Positions 1 through 9,927 of a DNA stretch of 64,000 nucleotides are shown in pieces. The notes beneath the pieces were generated by a model. That model was not told the origin of the DNA. It ran no database searches and was given only the letters and a program-made list of their open reading frames with translations. Within the stretch, counting starts at the first letter, position 1, and every line of letters begins with the position of its first letter. Position numbers and translations under genes: made by a program. This stretch comes from an uncultured Bacteroidota bacterium (GTDB taxonomy: Bacteria > Bacteroidota > Bacteroidia > Chitinophagales > Chitinophagaceae), in NCBI GenBank assembly GCA_903835005.1, contig CAILLK010000014.1, positions 1 through 64,000 on the forward strand, read 5' to 3'.

Positions 1-132
1 ATTATTTACCTAATGCAAAACAACCTTCCCAATTTATTCTTTCCAATAGTTGTCAAGCAAAAATTAGCCGGAAAATTATTTTTTAAAGCGGCTTAACTGC
101 TATGCTTGGCAAGCTTATTATTTTGCCGCTGA

Positions 133-552
133 ATTACTGTCAACCACCATCATCTGGTGCACACCCTCCGCCGGGTCAACGCCGCTGTAATGTGGTCGAA
201 CATACTGTTGCTGTTCTGTCTTTCGCTGGTGCCCTTTGCTACCGGATGGATGGGCAAAACCAATTTTGACCGGGTTACTGTTGCTATATACGGGGCGCTG
301 CTCATCACCTGCGGATTATCATTTACCCTCTTGGGAAAGGCAATACGGAAAACGTATAAAAATGAAACCAGTCTTAGCCAGGCAGTGGCAAAAAGTGATA
401 AGAAAGGCATAGTATCCACCATTCTTTATGGGTTGTCTATTCCGGTAGCATTGTATGTGAGCCCTGCTGTTTCAGCAGGCCTGTTTGTTATGGTGTCCAT
501 TATGTGGATGATACCGAGCAAGGCCATTGAAGATGCCCTTTCTGATGAATAG
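133..552 (+). pseudogene. 5'-truncated TMEM175-family (DUF1211) ion-channel relic
   Basis: The reading frame encodes the C-terminal half of a TMEM175/DUF1211 potassium-channel-like membrane protein. Recognisable features are the VNHHH histidine run, the following LRRVNAAVMWSN segment, and the LSLVPFATGWMG transmembrane motif. Family members are about 200 residues and begin with a helix carrying an FSDGV-type motif, which is missing here. Homology continues upstream of the GTG at 157 (the VNHHH stretch is encoded from 139), but a TGA at 130-132 closes the frame and no upstream frame carries the first helices. Bases 1-130 are AT-rich and look non-coding. It converges on the gene at 559 with a 6-base gap. 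I read it as a remnant. A functional short form started at GTG 157 is possible but would lack part of the conserved core. Confidence 0.7.
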
Positions 553-558
553 GCAACT

Positions 559-1410
559 TTATTTTCTACTGATAATAATTTCCGAGGTTTCTCCCTGGTG
601 CAGCACGGCTTCTGCGCCGTGGGTTATTTTACCATCGGTTAAAAGGATCATTGATGTATTGGGCGGCGCCTTGCCTTCATTCTCCGCATAGATGGTTATT
701 GTGCAGGTCTTGCTGCTCACTGGCAAAACGATCCTTTTTTTCTCTTTTACCAGTTCGTATTTCGATAATACAGTTCGGCCGTTGAGCCGCACAGTTACTA
801 TATCGCCATCTACTACCATGCCATCCCATATTTCCAGAACAACGCTGTCTGAGTTCCAGGCAAGTTCTTTTTTTATAGTGGCAGTTATTTTTTCAAATTC
901 AGGCGTACTTTCTGATTTTTCTTCCTGAATTATTAGCTTTTCCGCAGGTTGTTTCATCTTTTTATTTGCCTGCATCATTGTGCTGCCGGCCTCTTTGTTA
1001 ATCGCCAGAATTACACTGCCGGCATCGCACGAGTCTTTTGTAATACTGTTGCCAACGAATGTGCCCGAAAAAACGAAATTTTCGAGGGTCATTTTATAAC
1101 TGAGCTGCACATCAAACAAGCAGTTACTAAAATCAATCGCCAGCGGCATTTTATACTCCGCGAATTTCAGGGTATGATGCTTCCTGTCTATGCTGCCTTT
1201 TATCAGTGCATTCAGGTCCAGCCCGGTAGGTTGAGTGGTTGTCGACATGCCTGTCACTGCATTGCCATCAATTTTCAGTGTCACTTTATAACGGTATTTG
1301 GGGCCATCCTTCATATACGCGAATCCATCAAGCAGGTATTCGCCGTTCTGCCCGTATACCAGTATTGGCAGCAGAAATAATATACACAGGATACCTGATC
1401 TCCTTTTCAT
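559..1410 (-). CDS. Secreted hypothetical protein
   Basis: This 283-residue protein starts with a clear Sec signal peptide (MKRRSGILCILFLLPILVYG followed by QNGEY), so it is exported. The mature part has an N-terminal beta-rich half with two cysteine-containing segments (SNCLFDVQL, KDSCDAGS). A lysine-rich linker lies around residues 150-175. The C-terminal beta domain has the pattern DSVVLEIWDGMVVDGDIVTVRLNGR, which resembles domains seen in other secreted Bacteroidota proteins. I do not recognise a named family. It begins 39 bases after the TPR gene at 1450-3252 on the same strand and is probably its operon partner. No lipobox and no T9SS sorting domain are visible, so a periplasmic location is the simplest inference. 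Confidence 0.75.
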   Translation of the reverse strand: MKRRSGILCILFLLPILVYGQNGEYLLDGFAYMKDGPKYRYKVTLKIDGNAVTGMSTTTQPTGLDLNALIKGSIDRKHHTLKFAEYKMPLAIDFSNCLFDVQLSYKMTLENFVFSGTFVGNSITKDSCDAGSVILAINKEAGSTMMQANKKMKQPAEKLIIQEEKSESTPEFEKITATIKKELAWNSDSVVLEIWDGMVVDGDIVTVRLNGRTVLSKYELVKEKKRIVLPVSSKTCTITIYAENEGKAPPNTSMILLTDGKITHGAEAVLHQGETSEIIISRK

Positions 1411-1449
1411 AATAAGTGATGGTTGGGCATAATTGTATAATTAACGTTC

Positions 1450-3252
1450 CTAAGGAGAAATAGCGTTGTTCAGCTCATACAATTTTTTTCTGGCCGATTG
1501 AACATAGGTACTACCGGGATAATCAATAATCAGTTGCTCATAATAATGCCGGGCCTGTTCCGGCTGATGTAAGTCATTCTGATATATTTCTGCCATTTTA
1601 TACACAGCATCATCGCCCAGCACATCTTCTTTATACAGTTCATAAATTGATTTGAGATAACCCAGCGCCTTATCAAATTCGTGGTGCTTCAGCGCAATAT
1701 TTGCTCTCAGCATCAGTATATCGTCATTCAACGGATGCTTGGGATAGGCTGCATTGATGCTGTCCAGCAGGGTTTCGGCTTCTTTGTCCCTGTTCTGAAA
1801 AAGCAGCAGATCGGCATTGGCAAACCGCTGCAGCGGCACAAGATTGCTGTCTTCCACATTTTCGGTTATCAGCACCGACAGATACAAGGCATCATTGGCA
1901 ATAAGCTCAGAGGTTGCTGATTTCAGTATAGATAATTGTCTTTGCGCCCAGTCGAAATCGCCCCGGTAATAAGCCAGCTTGGCATTCCGGAAGCGTGCGT
2001 CTTCGCCCATCGGGTCCTGCTTAAACTCTTTGTCTACCTGGCTATAGGTAAGCGATGCATCCCATAAGCGGCCTGTGAGCAGGTAATAATCGCCCAGTTG
2101 CAGTTTCAGGTTTCCCTTCATTTCCCTGCGCACATCCGGATCTTCTATGCCCTTGTTCAGTATATCTATTGCCTTGCTCACATTATTGCCGTATTGGGCT
2201 TCAAGCATAGCGTATTCCGACCCGGTTTTCATGGTATAATGTTTCGGATACTCGGCCAGGAAACTATCATATTTTACTTCCAGCTTTTTTACATCTTCCT
2301 GTGTCCATGCGGTATTGTTCATCAGTTCGGTAAAAGCAGTAGTCAGTTGCTCACTCCTGGCCATAATATAGTAGGGCTGGTCTTTCCCTTTGTTCAGTAT
2401 ATCTTCAAAAGCCTTCTCAGCCGTTTCATATTGTTTTGCATTGGTAGCGGTCCGGGCCAGGTCCATGAGGCTTTTTCCGGTTTCTTTATTTCTTTCATCC
2501 AGCGCTTCTATCTGTATCAGGGCCTGGTCCCAGTCATTTTTCTGGGTGAATATCCAGGTAAGCAAGTCGTTATAATACGGATTTTCGGGCTGCTGGCTCA
2601 GTTTTACGAGTATGGCCTTCTGTGCCTTCCTTATTTTTTCAGGGTCATTCATCAGGAGTTCCAGCAGTATTGATTTCACATTCTCTACGTTTATCTGCAA
2701 GCCGGGTATGGTAGTAAGCAGTGCATCAATAGCCATATCCAGGTTGCCGCAACGGGCATACAATTTTGCCAGCGGTCCGTTAAAGTAGAAGTTGCCGCCC
2801 ATCATTCTGCCGGTTCTTTCATACGCTTCTATCGCGTAATCTTCAAGCCCGGCATCAACAAATGCTTTTGCTATTTTCTCAGTAAGTAATACATCGCCGT
2901 TCACCCTGTCCAGCAGCATAGTAAACTGTGTGGTTGCTTTATCGTATCTCCCCTCCAGAAAATATACATCGCCAAGATCTATATGGAGCAGTGGGTTGTC
3001 TCTTAACGTCATTTGTTTCTCCACAAGTTTTTCTGCTTCCGTATATCTTTTGCTGATTACCAGGAAATTTATATATTCAGTATATACAGAATCAGGAGAA
3101 AGGCCATAATAGGCAACATAAATTTCATTCGCTTTATCGTAATTTTTTTCAGATGCATACTGCCTCGCCTGGGTAATAGTACCCTGCGAAAAGCCACTAA
3201 TGCCGGAAAAAACCAATAGGATAACCGGAATTAACCGGATTGCAATTTTCAT
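1450..3252 (-). CDS. Secreted tetratricopeptide-repeat protein
   Basis: The 600-residue product has a signal peptide (MKIAIRLIPVILLVFSGISG, cleavage near FSQ) followed almost entirely by helical TPR-type repeats. Typical signatures are ASEKNYDKANEIYVAYYG, YEAAEKAFEDIL-like segments in the centre, and GDDAVYKMAEIYQNDLHQPE near residues 550-575, the last matching the YbgF/BamD-like TPR pattern. The repeats suggest a periplasmic scaffold that binds other proteins. No enzymatic motif is present. It is the first gene of a likely two-gene operon with 559-1410, and a TAnnTTTG promoter box lies 18 bases before the ATG. The specific partner cannot be inferred from sequence. Confidence 0.85.
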   Translation of the reverse strand: MKIAIRLIPVILLVFSGISGFSQGTITQARQYASEKNYDKANEIYVAYYGLSPDSVYTEYINFLVISKRYTEAEKLVEKQMTLRDNPLLHIDLGDVYFLEGRYDKATTQFTMLLDRVNGDVLLTEKIAKAFVDAGLEDYAIEAYERTGRMMGGNFYFNGPLAKLYARCGNLDMAIDALLTTIPGLQINVENVKSILLELLMNDPEKIRKAQKAILVKLSQQPENPYYNDLLTWIFTQKNDWDQALIQIEALDERNKETGKSLMDLARTATNAKQYETAEKAFEDILNKGKDQPYYIMARSEQLTTAFTELMNNTAWTQEDVKKLEVKYDSFLAEYPKHYTMKTGSEYAMLEAQYGNNVSKAIDILNKGIEDPDVRREMKGNLKLQLGDYYLLTGRLWDASLTYSQVDKEFKQDPMGEDARFRNAKLAYYRGDFDWAQRQLSILKSATSELIANDALYLSVLITENVEDSNLVPLQRFANADLLLFQNRDKEAETLLDSINAAYPKHPLNDDILMLRANIALKHHEFDKALGYLKSIYELYKEDVLGDDAVYKMAEIYQNDLHQPEQARHYYEQLIIDYPGSTYVQSARKKLYELNNAISP

Positions 3253-3269
3253 TCGTTAAGATTATACTT

Positions 3270-3277
3270 CAAATTTA
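3270..3277 (-). promoter_or_regulatory. Candidate Bacteroidota -7 box (TAAATTTG)
   Basis: The minus strand reads TAAATTTG, a full match to the Bacteroidota -7 consensus TAnnTTTG, 18 bases upstream of the ATG at 3252. No convincing -33 TTTG element is seen, so the call rests on position and the single box. Confidence 0.4.
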
Positions 3278-3497
3278 GGGTTTATTGCTCTTTGATAGTC
3301 TTATAGAAAATATAAATGTTTGGAGTGGCAGTAGTTACAGGCAGGCCTGAAGTGTTAATCTGCAATACTATCTCAATGCCAAAATAAGAAACCGGAATAG
3401 AGTAGTTTCTTTTAGCCTCGTTCCTTGGCGCTCCTTGGCAATCAAAGACCGATACAAGATATTTTTGTCCTTTTTTTAAAATAGATTTCGAAAACAC

Positions 3498-4134
3498 TTC
3501 TTTGTAGAAATAATTCTACTTACATTTACATTAAATTAGTTATAAAGCGCAGGAAATACTTGGTAAGGTACGATATTTCCCACTGAATTCCGGATTATGG
3601 TCTGGTAAAATTTGGCTGGTTCAGTTTCTAAATTCAAATGGGGTGCATGGCAGAAATCTGGCACAATTGTTGCTCGTTAAAAATTGAAACGCAGGCTGTT
3701 ATAGGATATCTGGAGGGGTTACAATTATTTGCCGGTTATAAAGATTGTACTCAACTTCAATTAAAGATCAATATCCAAAGTTTTCAGGCAAAATAAAATA
3801 AGCGGGTGATTGGAAATTAAGAACAGGATAAGTACCGGACCAAAAGACAAATATTTTAAAAAAAACCGGGCTTTTAAATTGCTTTTTTATGCTTAATTGG
3901 TAAGTATTGCTAAGAAAGTTTCAAAATTCAGTTTTATTTTTTTTTAACAAACCCTAACATTTTACCACCAAAATACGTCAATTAAAAGGGGATAACAACA
4001 TAAGATTAATGCGCAATTAATAAAACAGTAAAAGGAAAAAGGACAATTAAATTTTAACAAAAATACCATTTTTCACATAGAATTATTATCTTTATTACCC
4101 GGCTCTATATTCAGTTCAGCAATAATCTCTATAT
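3498..4134. other. AT-rich intergenic region before the PKD gene
   Basis: About 640 bases without a supportable gene. The last 250 bases are very AT-rich with several A and T runs, as expected for a leader. A TATCTTTA element at 4087-4094 is one base away from the TAnnTTTG promoter box and could serve the gene at 4135. I see no terminator, RNA gene or clear repeat. Confidence 0.5.
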
Positions 4135-7100
4135 ATGCGACTATTTACCCGTATTCTGCTGCCTTTTATTCTGCTCTTCCTGGCCGGTACCGAGGCCGAT
4201 GCGCAGTTGGTTGCTGGTTTTACAGCCTCTCCCATATCCGGATGTGCTCCACTTGTGGTCTGCTTTCACAATACCACTACCCCCACATCCGGCACTACCT
4301 ATGATTGGGATTTTGGCAACAGTACGCCTATTGTGCACCTCGATTCAGCCTGTACCAGTTACCCTGCTGCAGGAACTTATACCGTAACACTTACTGCTCA
4401 TAATGGAGGGGCTACTAGCACCCATACGCAGGTTATTAATGTTTATCCGTCTCCTGTGGTCAATTTTACCGCAAGTATATTGTCTGCATGCCCCGGCGCT
4501 CCCGTCACATTTACCAGTACTACTTCAGGTGGTGTTCCGGGCCCGGTTAGCTATACCTGGGCTTTTGGCGACGGGCTGGGTACTACTGGCGATCCGGTAA
4601 CTCATGCCTATACTGTCCCGGGCGAAAAAAATGTAACATTAACAGCTAAAAATGCCGATGGATGCATAGCCTCTCTTACCAAACCATTGTATCTCAATAT
4701 CTTTACCCCTCCGGTTGCCGGGTTTACCGCTTCTACTACTGCAATCTGTAATCCCCCCGGATCTACCACCTTTACCAGCACCTCCACTGGTACCGGTCCG
4801 TTCACCTATACCTGGCGTTTTGGCGATGGATCGCCTACCTCTTCTGCTACCAGCCCCACCCATACTTATACCAGCCCCGGATCTTATGCGGTTACACTGG
4901 TGGTAACAGATTCAAATGGTTGCGAAGATAGTGTTACTGTGCCTGCCTATATTACTGTTGGTACTATTCATGCAGCCTTTACCGGTCCGGCTACTGCCTG
5001 CCTCAATACTGTGGTAAACTTCCTCAATACCAGCAGTCCGCACATAGGTAGTGAATGGACCTATGGCGATGGGCATTCTGGTGGTACAGATAATGGTATT
5101 AATGTATACACAACCCCGGGCACGTATAATGTTACCCTTATTATTTTTAACGGCGCCTGTTATGATACCGTTACTCATCCAATTACCATTTTGCCCGAAC
5201 CGATAGCCAGTTTTACCATTACCCCTGCCGAACCGTGCCCTGCCCCTGCCACCGCTACATTTACGGCTACAGTTCCGCCCGGTTCAACGGTTACCTGGCA
5301 TTATGGCGATGGCACTTCAGGCGCCGGTGCTGTTTCCACCCATACTTATGCAGCTGATGGCTGTTTTACGGTAAGCATGATCGTTACTACATCTGCCGGC
5401 TGTCTGGATACCTTTGTTCAGACTTATTGTATTTATGATCTGCAGTTTGGTATATCCCATTCTATCGATACTGCCGGTTGTGCGCCACTCACTGTGCATT
5501 TTGCCACCTGGGCGCTCACCTCCGTACCTGGTCCGGGACTTACTTTTTATCCTTATCCTATAGCTTCATATTCCTGGGATTTCGGTGATGGCTCGCCCGG
5601 CGGCTCTGGCGCAACCCCTATACATACTTATACAGCGCCGGGTATTTATAATGCGGTTGTTACCATACTAACCGCCAATGGCTGCCCGGCTACTGCATCT
5701 ATAACCATTCTGGTAGGAACACCGCCTGTTATTTCAGTTACTGCAGCGCCCCGGCATTTATGCTACCACAACAACATAGTTACCTTCACTGCCACCATTA
5801 TTTCAGGCCCCGTCGATGCATATGATTGGCAGTTTGGTGATGGTACCGGCCAGGCTACGGTCACGCCTACCGTCACCCATCATTATGTGCTGCCAGGTCT
5901 CTTTACGGTTACTGTTACCCCTTATTATCATGGTTGTGAGGGGCCGCAGGTTATTCTTACCGATTATATACTGATAGATTCCCCGATGTCAATAATTAAA
6001 GAAACGGTACTGTGCTCACCTGTCAACACAGTAGTTTTCGGAGACAGTTCACTTGGCGATGATTCGCATTTATGGATTTTCGGCGATGGTTCGGCCACAT
6101 CTACACTCGATAATCCAACACATCTTTACCCTGCTCCTGTAGTCTATACGGCCACACTTACAACTTATAATAACGCAAGTGGTTGCCGCGATACTGCAAC
6201 CGCCTCAATTGACCTGCACCGGCCGGTACCTGCCTTCACCACCCCCGATACCGCAATATGCCGGGATAGTTTTATTCTCTTCACCTCCTCCGTCTCCGGG
6301 GGCACCGCATCACTCTATTACTGGCACAGCAGCGGAAGGTCGGCCGATAGCACCAGCCCAACCTACCTCGATACGTTCCACCATACCGGAATTTATACCA
6401 TTCAACTGACCATTATGGATCAGAACGGATGTTTTGATTCCGCTGTACGCACAAATTATATCCTGGTTGCCAAACCAGTTGCCAGTTTTACAGCTACCCC
6501 TCCAAACGGGTGCTGGCCTTTAACTACGGTCTTGACCAATTCCAGTACTGATGTGGCCGGGACCTTCTACACCAATTTCAAATGGGTATTCGGCGATGGG
6601 GATTCTGTTCTTTCAACTGCACTCTCAATAACCCATACCTATACCCTTACCGGTTCTTTTACACCCACTATGACGGTAACTGATAATATTGGCTGTAAAG
6701 ACACGATAGCCCTGCCGCTCATTACGGTGTGGCGCCCGGCTGCCGCTTTTACAGTAAGCACTGCCCACCCATGCCTCAACCAGGTTGATCACTTTAATAA
6801 TACTTCAGGCGCTATCGTATCTTCTTACTGGTGGTTTGGAGATGGCGATACCAGCACACTTACCAATCCCACCCATATTTATACTGCCACCGGTCTGTAT
6901 ACCGTAAAGCTTGCCGTTACCGACGCTCACGGCTGCACCGACACCCTTACCAACATTAACCTGATTGATGTTACTCATCCGCATGCGGCTTTCTCCATGA
7001 GCGATTCTGTTTCTCTTTGTCCGCCGCTTACCGTTGTGTTTACTAACCTGAGCTCCGGAGCAACAGCTTATTTCTGGAAACTCGGCGATGGCAGCACTTC

Positions 7101-8703
7101 AGTGGTTGCCAACCCCACTAACCTCTATATCGCAGCCGGTCTGGATACGGTTATATTTGTTGCAAAAAACACATGGGGTTGTACGGATACGGCTATCGGT
7201 CATGTCCAGATTTTTGGTTACTCAGGAGAGTTCAGCTATGCTCCTGATTCAGGTTGTTCACCACTTACGGTCCATTTCCTTGCCAATACAGTTAATGTGC
7301 CCAGTATTACCTGGGACTTTGCCGACGGGCATATTGCTACCTCTGCCCTGTCTGATTCCATATCGCATGTCTACACCATACCCGGTGCTTATGTGCCAAA
7401 ACTCATATTGAGCAACAACACCGGTTGCCAGAATTCCGCATTAGGGGCAGATACCATAAAAGTAGATGGTATAGCAGCAGGTTTTACCACCATACCCAAC
7501 CCGGTTTGCCTGGGCGAATCAATAAATCTCAAAGATACTTCCGGCAGTTTCTGGTCCACGGTCAATTCCTGGAGCTGGACCTATAAAGACTCGACCAGCA
7601 CACTGCCATCACCATCTGTTACCTATACCGCGGTCGGAACCTACCCGGTAACACTGGTTGTTACCGATGGATGGGGCTGTTCGGCAGTTGTCAATCAGAA
7701 TGTGTTGGTATGGCTGCCACCAGTTATTACCGTTAGCCCCGACACAATCATTTGTGTGGGCGATGCAGCTACCCTTTACGGCTATGGTGGAGTATCCTAT
7801 ACCTGGGCCGGACCCGGAACTATAAGCTGCACCGCATGCAATCCGAGCAAAGTATCTCCGATTGTTGTGTCCCAGTATACCGTTACCGGAACAGATGCGC
7901 ATGGCTGCAAAGGCTGGGATACTACTTCTGTTATGCTTAAAACGCTCACTGTGGCTCATGCCTGGGGCGATACCGCCATCTGCTTTGGCAAATTTGCTCA
8001 GTTGTACGATTCCGGAGGCACTAAATATACCTGGCTGCCCGATATAGGTCTTAGCGATTATCTTACTGCCGATCCGCTTGCCTCACCGTCCAATACCGTT
8101 ACCTATATGGCTATTGCTCAGCTGGCAAGCTGTGCCCCCGATACCAATTATGTAACGGTTGTCATTTATCCGTTGCCAACAGTAAATGCAGGCCCTGACC
8201 AGACACTCCTGGCTGGCTCGGTAGCCCAGCTTACTGCTACCGGCAATCTGATAAATAACTATCTTTGGACACCTGGTGCGTCTCTCAACTGCGATACCTG
8301 CTATAATCCTCAGGCAAGCATGTCGGTTACCACCACTTATTCTGTTCTGGTAACCTCAATTCATGGTTGTGTAAATACGGATACCGTAACTATACACCTG
8401 TTTTGCGACAACAGTCAGATGTTTGTCCCTAATGCCTTTACGCCAAACGGTGACGGGAGTGACGATGTATTTTATCCGCGCGGGCAGGGTGTAAGTATTA
8501 TCAAGTCATTCCGTATTTATAACCGCTGGGGCGAAAAGTTGTTTGAACGTACAAACATTAAGCTCAATGATGAATCCAATGCATGGGATGGCTCCTTCAA
8601 CGGTGGTACGCCCAGGCCCGATGTTTATGTATGGGTTATTGATGGTGTTTGTGAAACCGGAGAACCCCTGTTTTTGAAAGGTGATGTCACTATAATAAGG
8701 TAA
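4135..8703 (+). CDS. PKD-repeat T9SS type B substrate (CHU/gliding-associated C-terminal domain)
   Basis: A 1522-residue surface or secreted protein. The signal peptide is MRLFTRILLPFILLFLAGTE with cleavage after ADA|Q. Residues ~25-1190 hold about 14 PKD-type domains, recognisable by F/Y-GDG motifs such as WAFGDGLG, WRFGDGSP and WDFGDGSPGG and by HTYTxPGxYxVTL strands. Each usually carries a pair of cysteines. Residues ~1193-1425 hold three cysteine-containing non-PKD segments (TIICVGDAATLYGYGG type). The last ~95 residues are a classic type B sorting domain: VPNAFTPNGDGSDDVF, FRIYNRWGEKLFE, WDGSFNGG, and a GDVTIIR end. Such domains direct export through the T9SS. A PorP/SprF gene starts 11 bases downstream, the usual arrangement for SprB-like adhesins. 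A role in adhesion or gliding is inferred only. Some PKD units have lost the GDG core (unit 9 has HSSGRS). Confidence 0.95.
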   Translation: MRLFTRILLPFILLFLAGTEADAQLVAGFTASPISGCAPLVVCFHNTTTPTSGTTYDWDFGNSTPIVHLDSACTSYPAAGTYTVTLTAHNGGATSTHTQVINVYPSPVVNFTASILSACPGAPVTFTSTTSGGVPGPVSYTWAFGDGLGTTGDPVTHAYTVPGEKNVTLTAKNADGCIASLTKPLYLNIFTPPVAGFTASTTAICNPPGSTTFTSTSTGTGPFTYTWRFGDGSPTSSATSPTHTYTSPGSYAVTLVVTDSNGCEDSVTVPAYITVGTIHAAFTGPATACLNTVVNFLNTSSPHIGSEWTYGDGHSGGTDNGINVYTTPGTYNVTLIIFNGACYDTVTHPITILPEPIASFTITPAEPCPAPATATFTATVPPGSTVTWHYGDGTSGAGAVSTHTYAADGCFTVSMIVTTSAGCLDTFVQTYCIYDLQFGISHSIDTAGCAPLTVHFATWALTSVPGPGLTFYPYPIASYSWDFGDGSPGGSGATPIHTYTAPGIYNAVVTILTANGCPATASITILVGTPPVISVTAAPRHLCYHNNIVTFTATIISGPVDAYDWQFGDGTGQATVTPTVTHHYVLPGLFTVTVTPYYHGCEGPQVILTDYILIDSPMSIIKETVLCSPVNTVVFGDSSLGDDSHLWIFGDGSATSTLDNPTHLYPAPVVYTATLTTYNNASGCRDTATASIDLHRPVPAFTTPDTAICRDSFILFTSSVSGGTASLYYWHSSGRSADSTSPTYLDTFHHTGIYTIQLTIMDQNGCFDSAVRTNYILVAKPVASFTATPPNGCWPLTTVLTNSSTDVAGTFYTNFKWVFGDGDSVLSTALSITHTYTLTGSFTPTMTVTDNIGCKDTIALPLITVWRPAAAFTVSTAHPCLNQVDHFNNTSGAIVSSYWWFGDGDTSTLTNPTHIYTATGLYTVKLAVTDAHGCTDTLTNINLIDVTHPHAAFSMSDSVSLCPPLTVVFTNLSSGATAYFWKLGDGSTSVVANPTNLYIAAGLDTVIFVAKNTWGCTDTAIGHVQIFGYSGEFSYAPDSGCSPLTVHFLANTVNVPSITWDFADGHIATSALSDSISHVYTIPGAYVPKLILSNNTGCQNSALGADTIKVDGIAAGFTTIPNPVCLGESINLKDTSGSFWSTVNSWSWTYKDSTSTLPSPSVTYTAVGTYPVTLVVTDGWGCSAVVNQNVLVWLPPVITVSPDTIICVGDAATLYGYGGVSYTWAGPGTISCTACNPSKVSPIVVSQYTVTGTDAHGCKGWDTTSVMLKTLTVAHAWGDTAICFGKFAQLYDSGGTKYTWLPDIGLSDYLTADPLASPSNTVTYMAIAQLASCAPDTNYVTVVIYPLPTVNAGPDQTLLAGSVAQLTATGNLINNYLWTPGASLNCDTCYNPQASMSVTTTYSVLVTSIHGCVNTDTVTIHLFCDNSQMFVPNAFTPNGDGSDDVFYPRGQGVSIIKSFRIYNRWGEKLFERTNIKLNDESNAWDGSFNGGTPRPDVYVWVIDGVCETGEPLFLKGDVTIIR

Positions 8704-8714
8704 ATGATCAGTGT

Positions 8715-9785
8715 ATGAGATTAAATAATTGTAAGTCGGAAGTCATAGGTCTGAAGCATCTGAAGTCTTTAGCTGTGCTGTTTTGTATTGCTTATATGCC
8801 CGGTATTGCATCTGGCCAGGCAGATATCCATTTTTCGCAGTTTTATGAAACATCTATCCTCCGCAACCCCGCCCTTACCGGTGTGTTTTCAGATGATTAT
8901 AAACTTGGTGTGTATTACCGCAACCAGTGGGCCAGTATCAGCAACCCCTATAATACGGTACTGGCTACTGCCGAAACACACTTTCAGATCAGGCAGACTT
9001 CCGAGGACTTTGTAAGCGTAGGCTTGCTGGCGGTTTCAGATAAAGCAGGGAGTATTGATCAGAAAATATCCGGTTTTTATCCGGCGCTTAACTACAATAA
9101 ATCAATGAACTCTGATCACAATTCTTTCTTATCCGTAGGGTTCACAGGAGGTTACCTGCAGTATAGTTTTAACCCCTCTAAAGCTACCTTTAATAACCAG
9201 TACCTTAACGGTAAATTTGACCCGGCAAATCCATCCCTGGAGAATCTGCCCAATGCACAGATTTCTATGTTTGATCTCGGTGCAGGCATCAACTTCAACA
9301 CCAGCACAGGCGAAAATAATGCCACTACTTTTGTAATAGGCGCATCGGTTTATCACGTTACACAGCCCAAATTCTCTTATTATCAGAAACCGGGCATTAC
9401 CGAAAATATGCGTATGAATGGCAATGCAGCCCTTTCATCGGCTGTAAACGAAGAGGTTACTATTCAGTTTCAGGCCAACTATGCCAGCCAGGGAACATAT
9501 ACTGAATTAATTTTCGGGGGACTGATGAACTGGACCACGGCCTCTCTGGGCGCTAAAGATATTTTTGTTCTTTCGGGCGGTTTGTTTTACCGGTACCAGG
9601 ATGCGATCATCCCGGTTGTGAAAATCAACTACATGAACCTCGCTTTTGGTGTCAGCTACGATGTCAACGTATCCACGCTTAAAGAAGCCAGCAATATGCA
9701 GGGCGGCACCGAATTTACCCTGTTCTATACAGGCAATTACAATGATAAAGGCCCGGCAAAGAAGACGGTTTGTCCTAAATTTTAA
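8715..9785 (+). CDS. PorP/SprF family type IX secretion outer-membrane protein
   Basis: A 356-residue outer-membrane beta-barrel of the PorP/SprF family. The mature N-terminus has the family hallmark QADIHFSQFYETSILRNPAL, followed by the GVFSDDYKLGVYYRNQW pattern. A signal peptide (KSLAVLFCIAYMPGIASG) precedes it after a rather long n-region. The barrel continues with alternating strands to FGVSYDVNVSTL, and a short tail follows (KKTVCPKF). PorP/SprF proteins are found beside large T9SS type B substrates and are thought to anchor or help export them. Here the gene follows the PKD protein by 11 bases and is surely co-transcribed. The first ATG (8715) is the only in-frame ATG before the hydrophobic core, so it was chosen. 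Confidence 0.93.
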   Translation: MRLNNCKSEVIGLKHLKSLAVLFCIAYMPGIASGQADIHFSQFYETSILRNPALTGVFSDDYKLGVYYRNQWASISNPYNTVLATAETHFQIRQTSEDFVSVGLLAVSDKAGSIDQKISGFYPALNYNKSMNSDHNSFLSVGFTGGYLQYSFNPSKATFNNQYLNGKFDPANPSLENLPNAQISMFDLGAGINFNTSTGENNATTFVIGASVYHVTQPKFSYYQKPGITENMRMNGNAALSSAVNEEVTIQFQANYASQGTYTELIFGGLMNWTTASLGAKDIFVLSGGLFYRYQDAIIPVVKINYMNLAFGVSYDVNVSTLKEASNMQGGTEFTLFYTGNYNDKGPAKKTVCPKF

Positions 9786-9907
9786 TTGGCAATTTGCCAG
9801 CAGCAGTCTGCAATGAACAGCAGGCCTTTGTCCGTAATTAGCTGATGCTTACCTGCAATTTCTTTCCGGTTACCGAATACCATTTCACTCAGGTGCTCCT
9901 CCAGGGG

Positions 9908-9915
9908 TAGCTTTG
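9908..9915 (+). promoter_or_regulatory. Candidate -7 box (TAGCTTTG)
   Basis: TAGCTTTG matches the Bacteroidota -7 consensus TAnnTTTG and lies 12 bases before the ATG at 9928. A TTTC at 9883-9886 sits at roughly the right distance for a weak -33 element. This favours 9928 over the GTG at 9915 as the start. Confidence 0.45.
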
Positions 9916-9927
9916 TGAAAAAAAACA

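Noticed and set aside
150-422. 90-codon minus-strand frame
   Set aside because: It is an overlapping frame of the TMEM175-like relic, whose family features are on the plus strand.
3282-3497. 71-codon minus-strand frame with GTG start
   Set aside because: No family, no start support, and it overlaps the region upstream of the TPR promoter. It could be a remnant, but nothing supports a gene.
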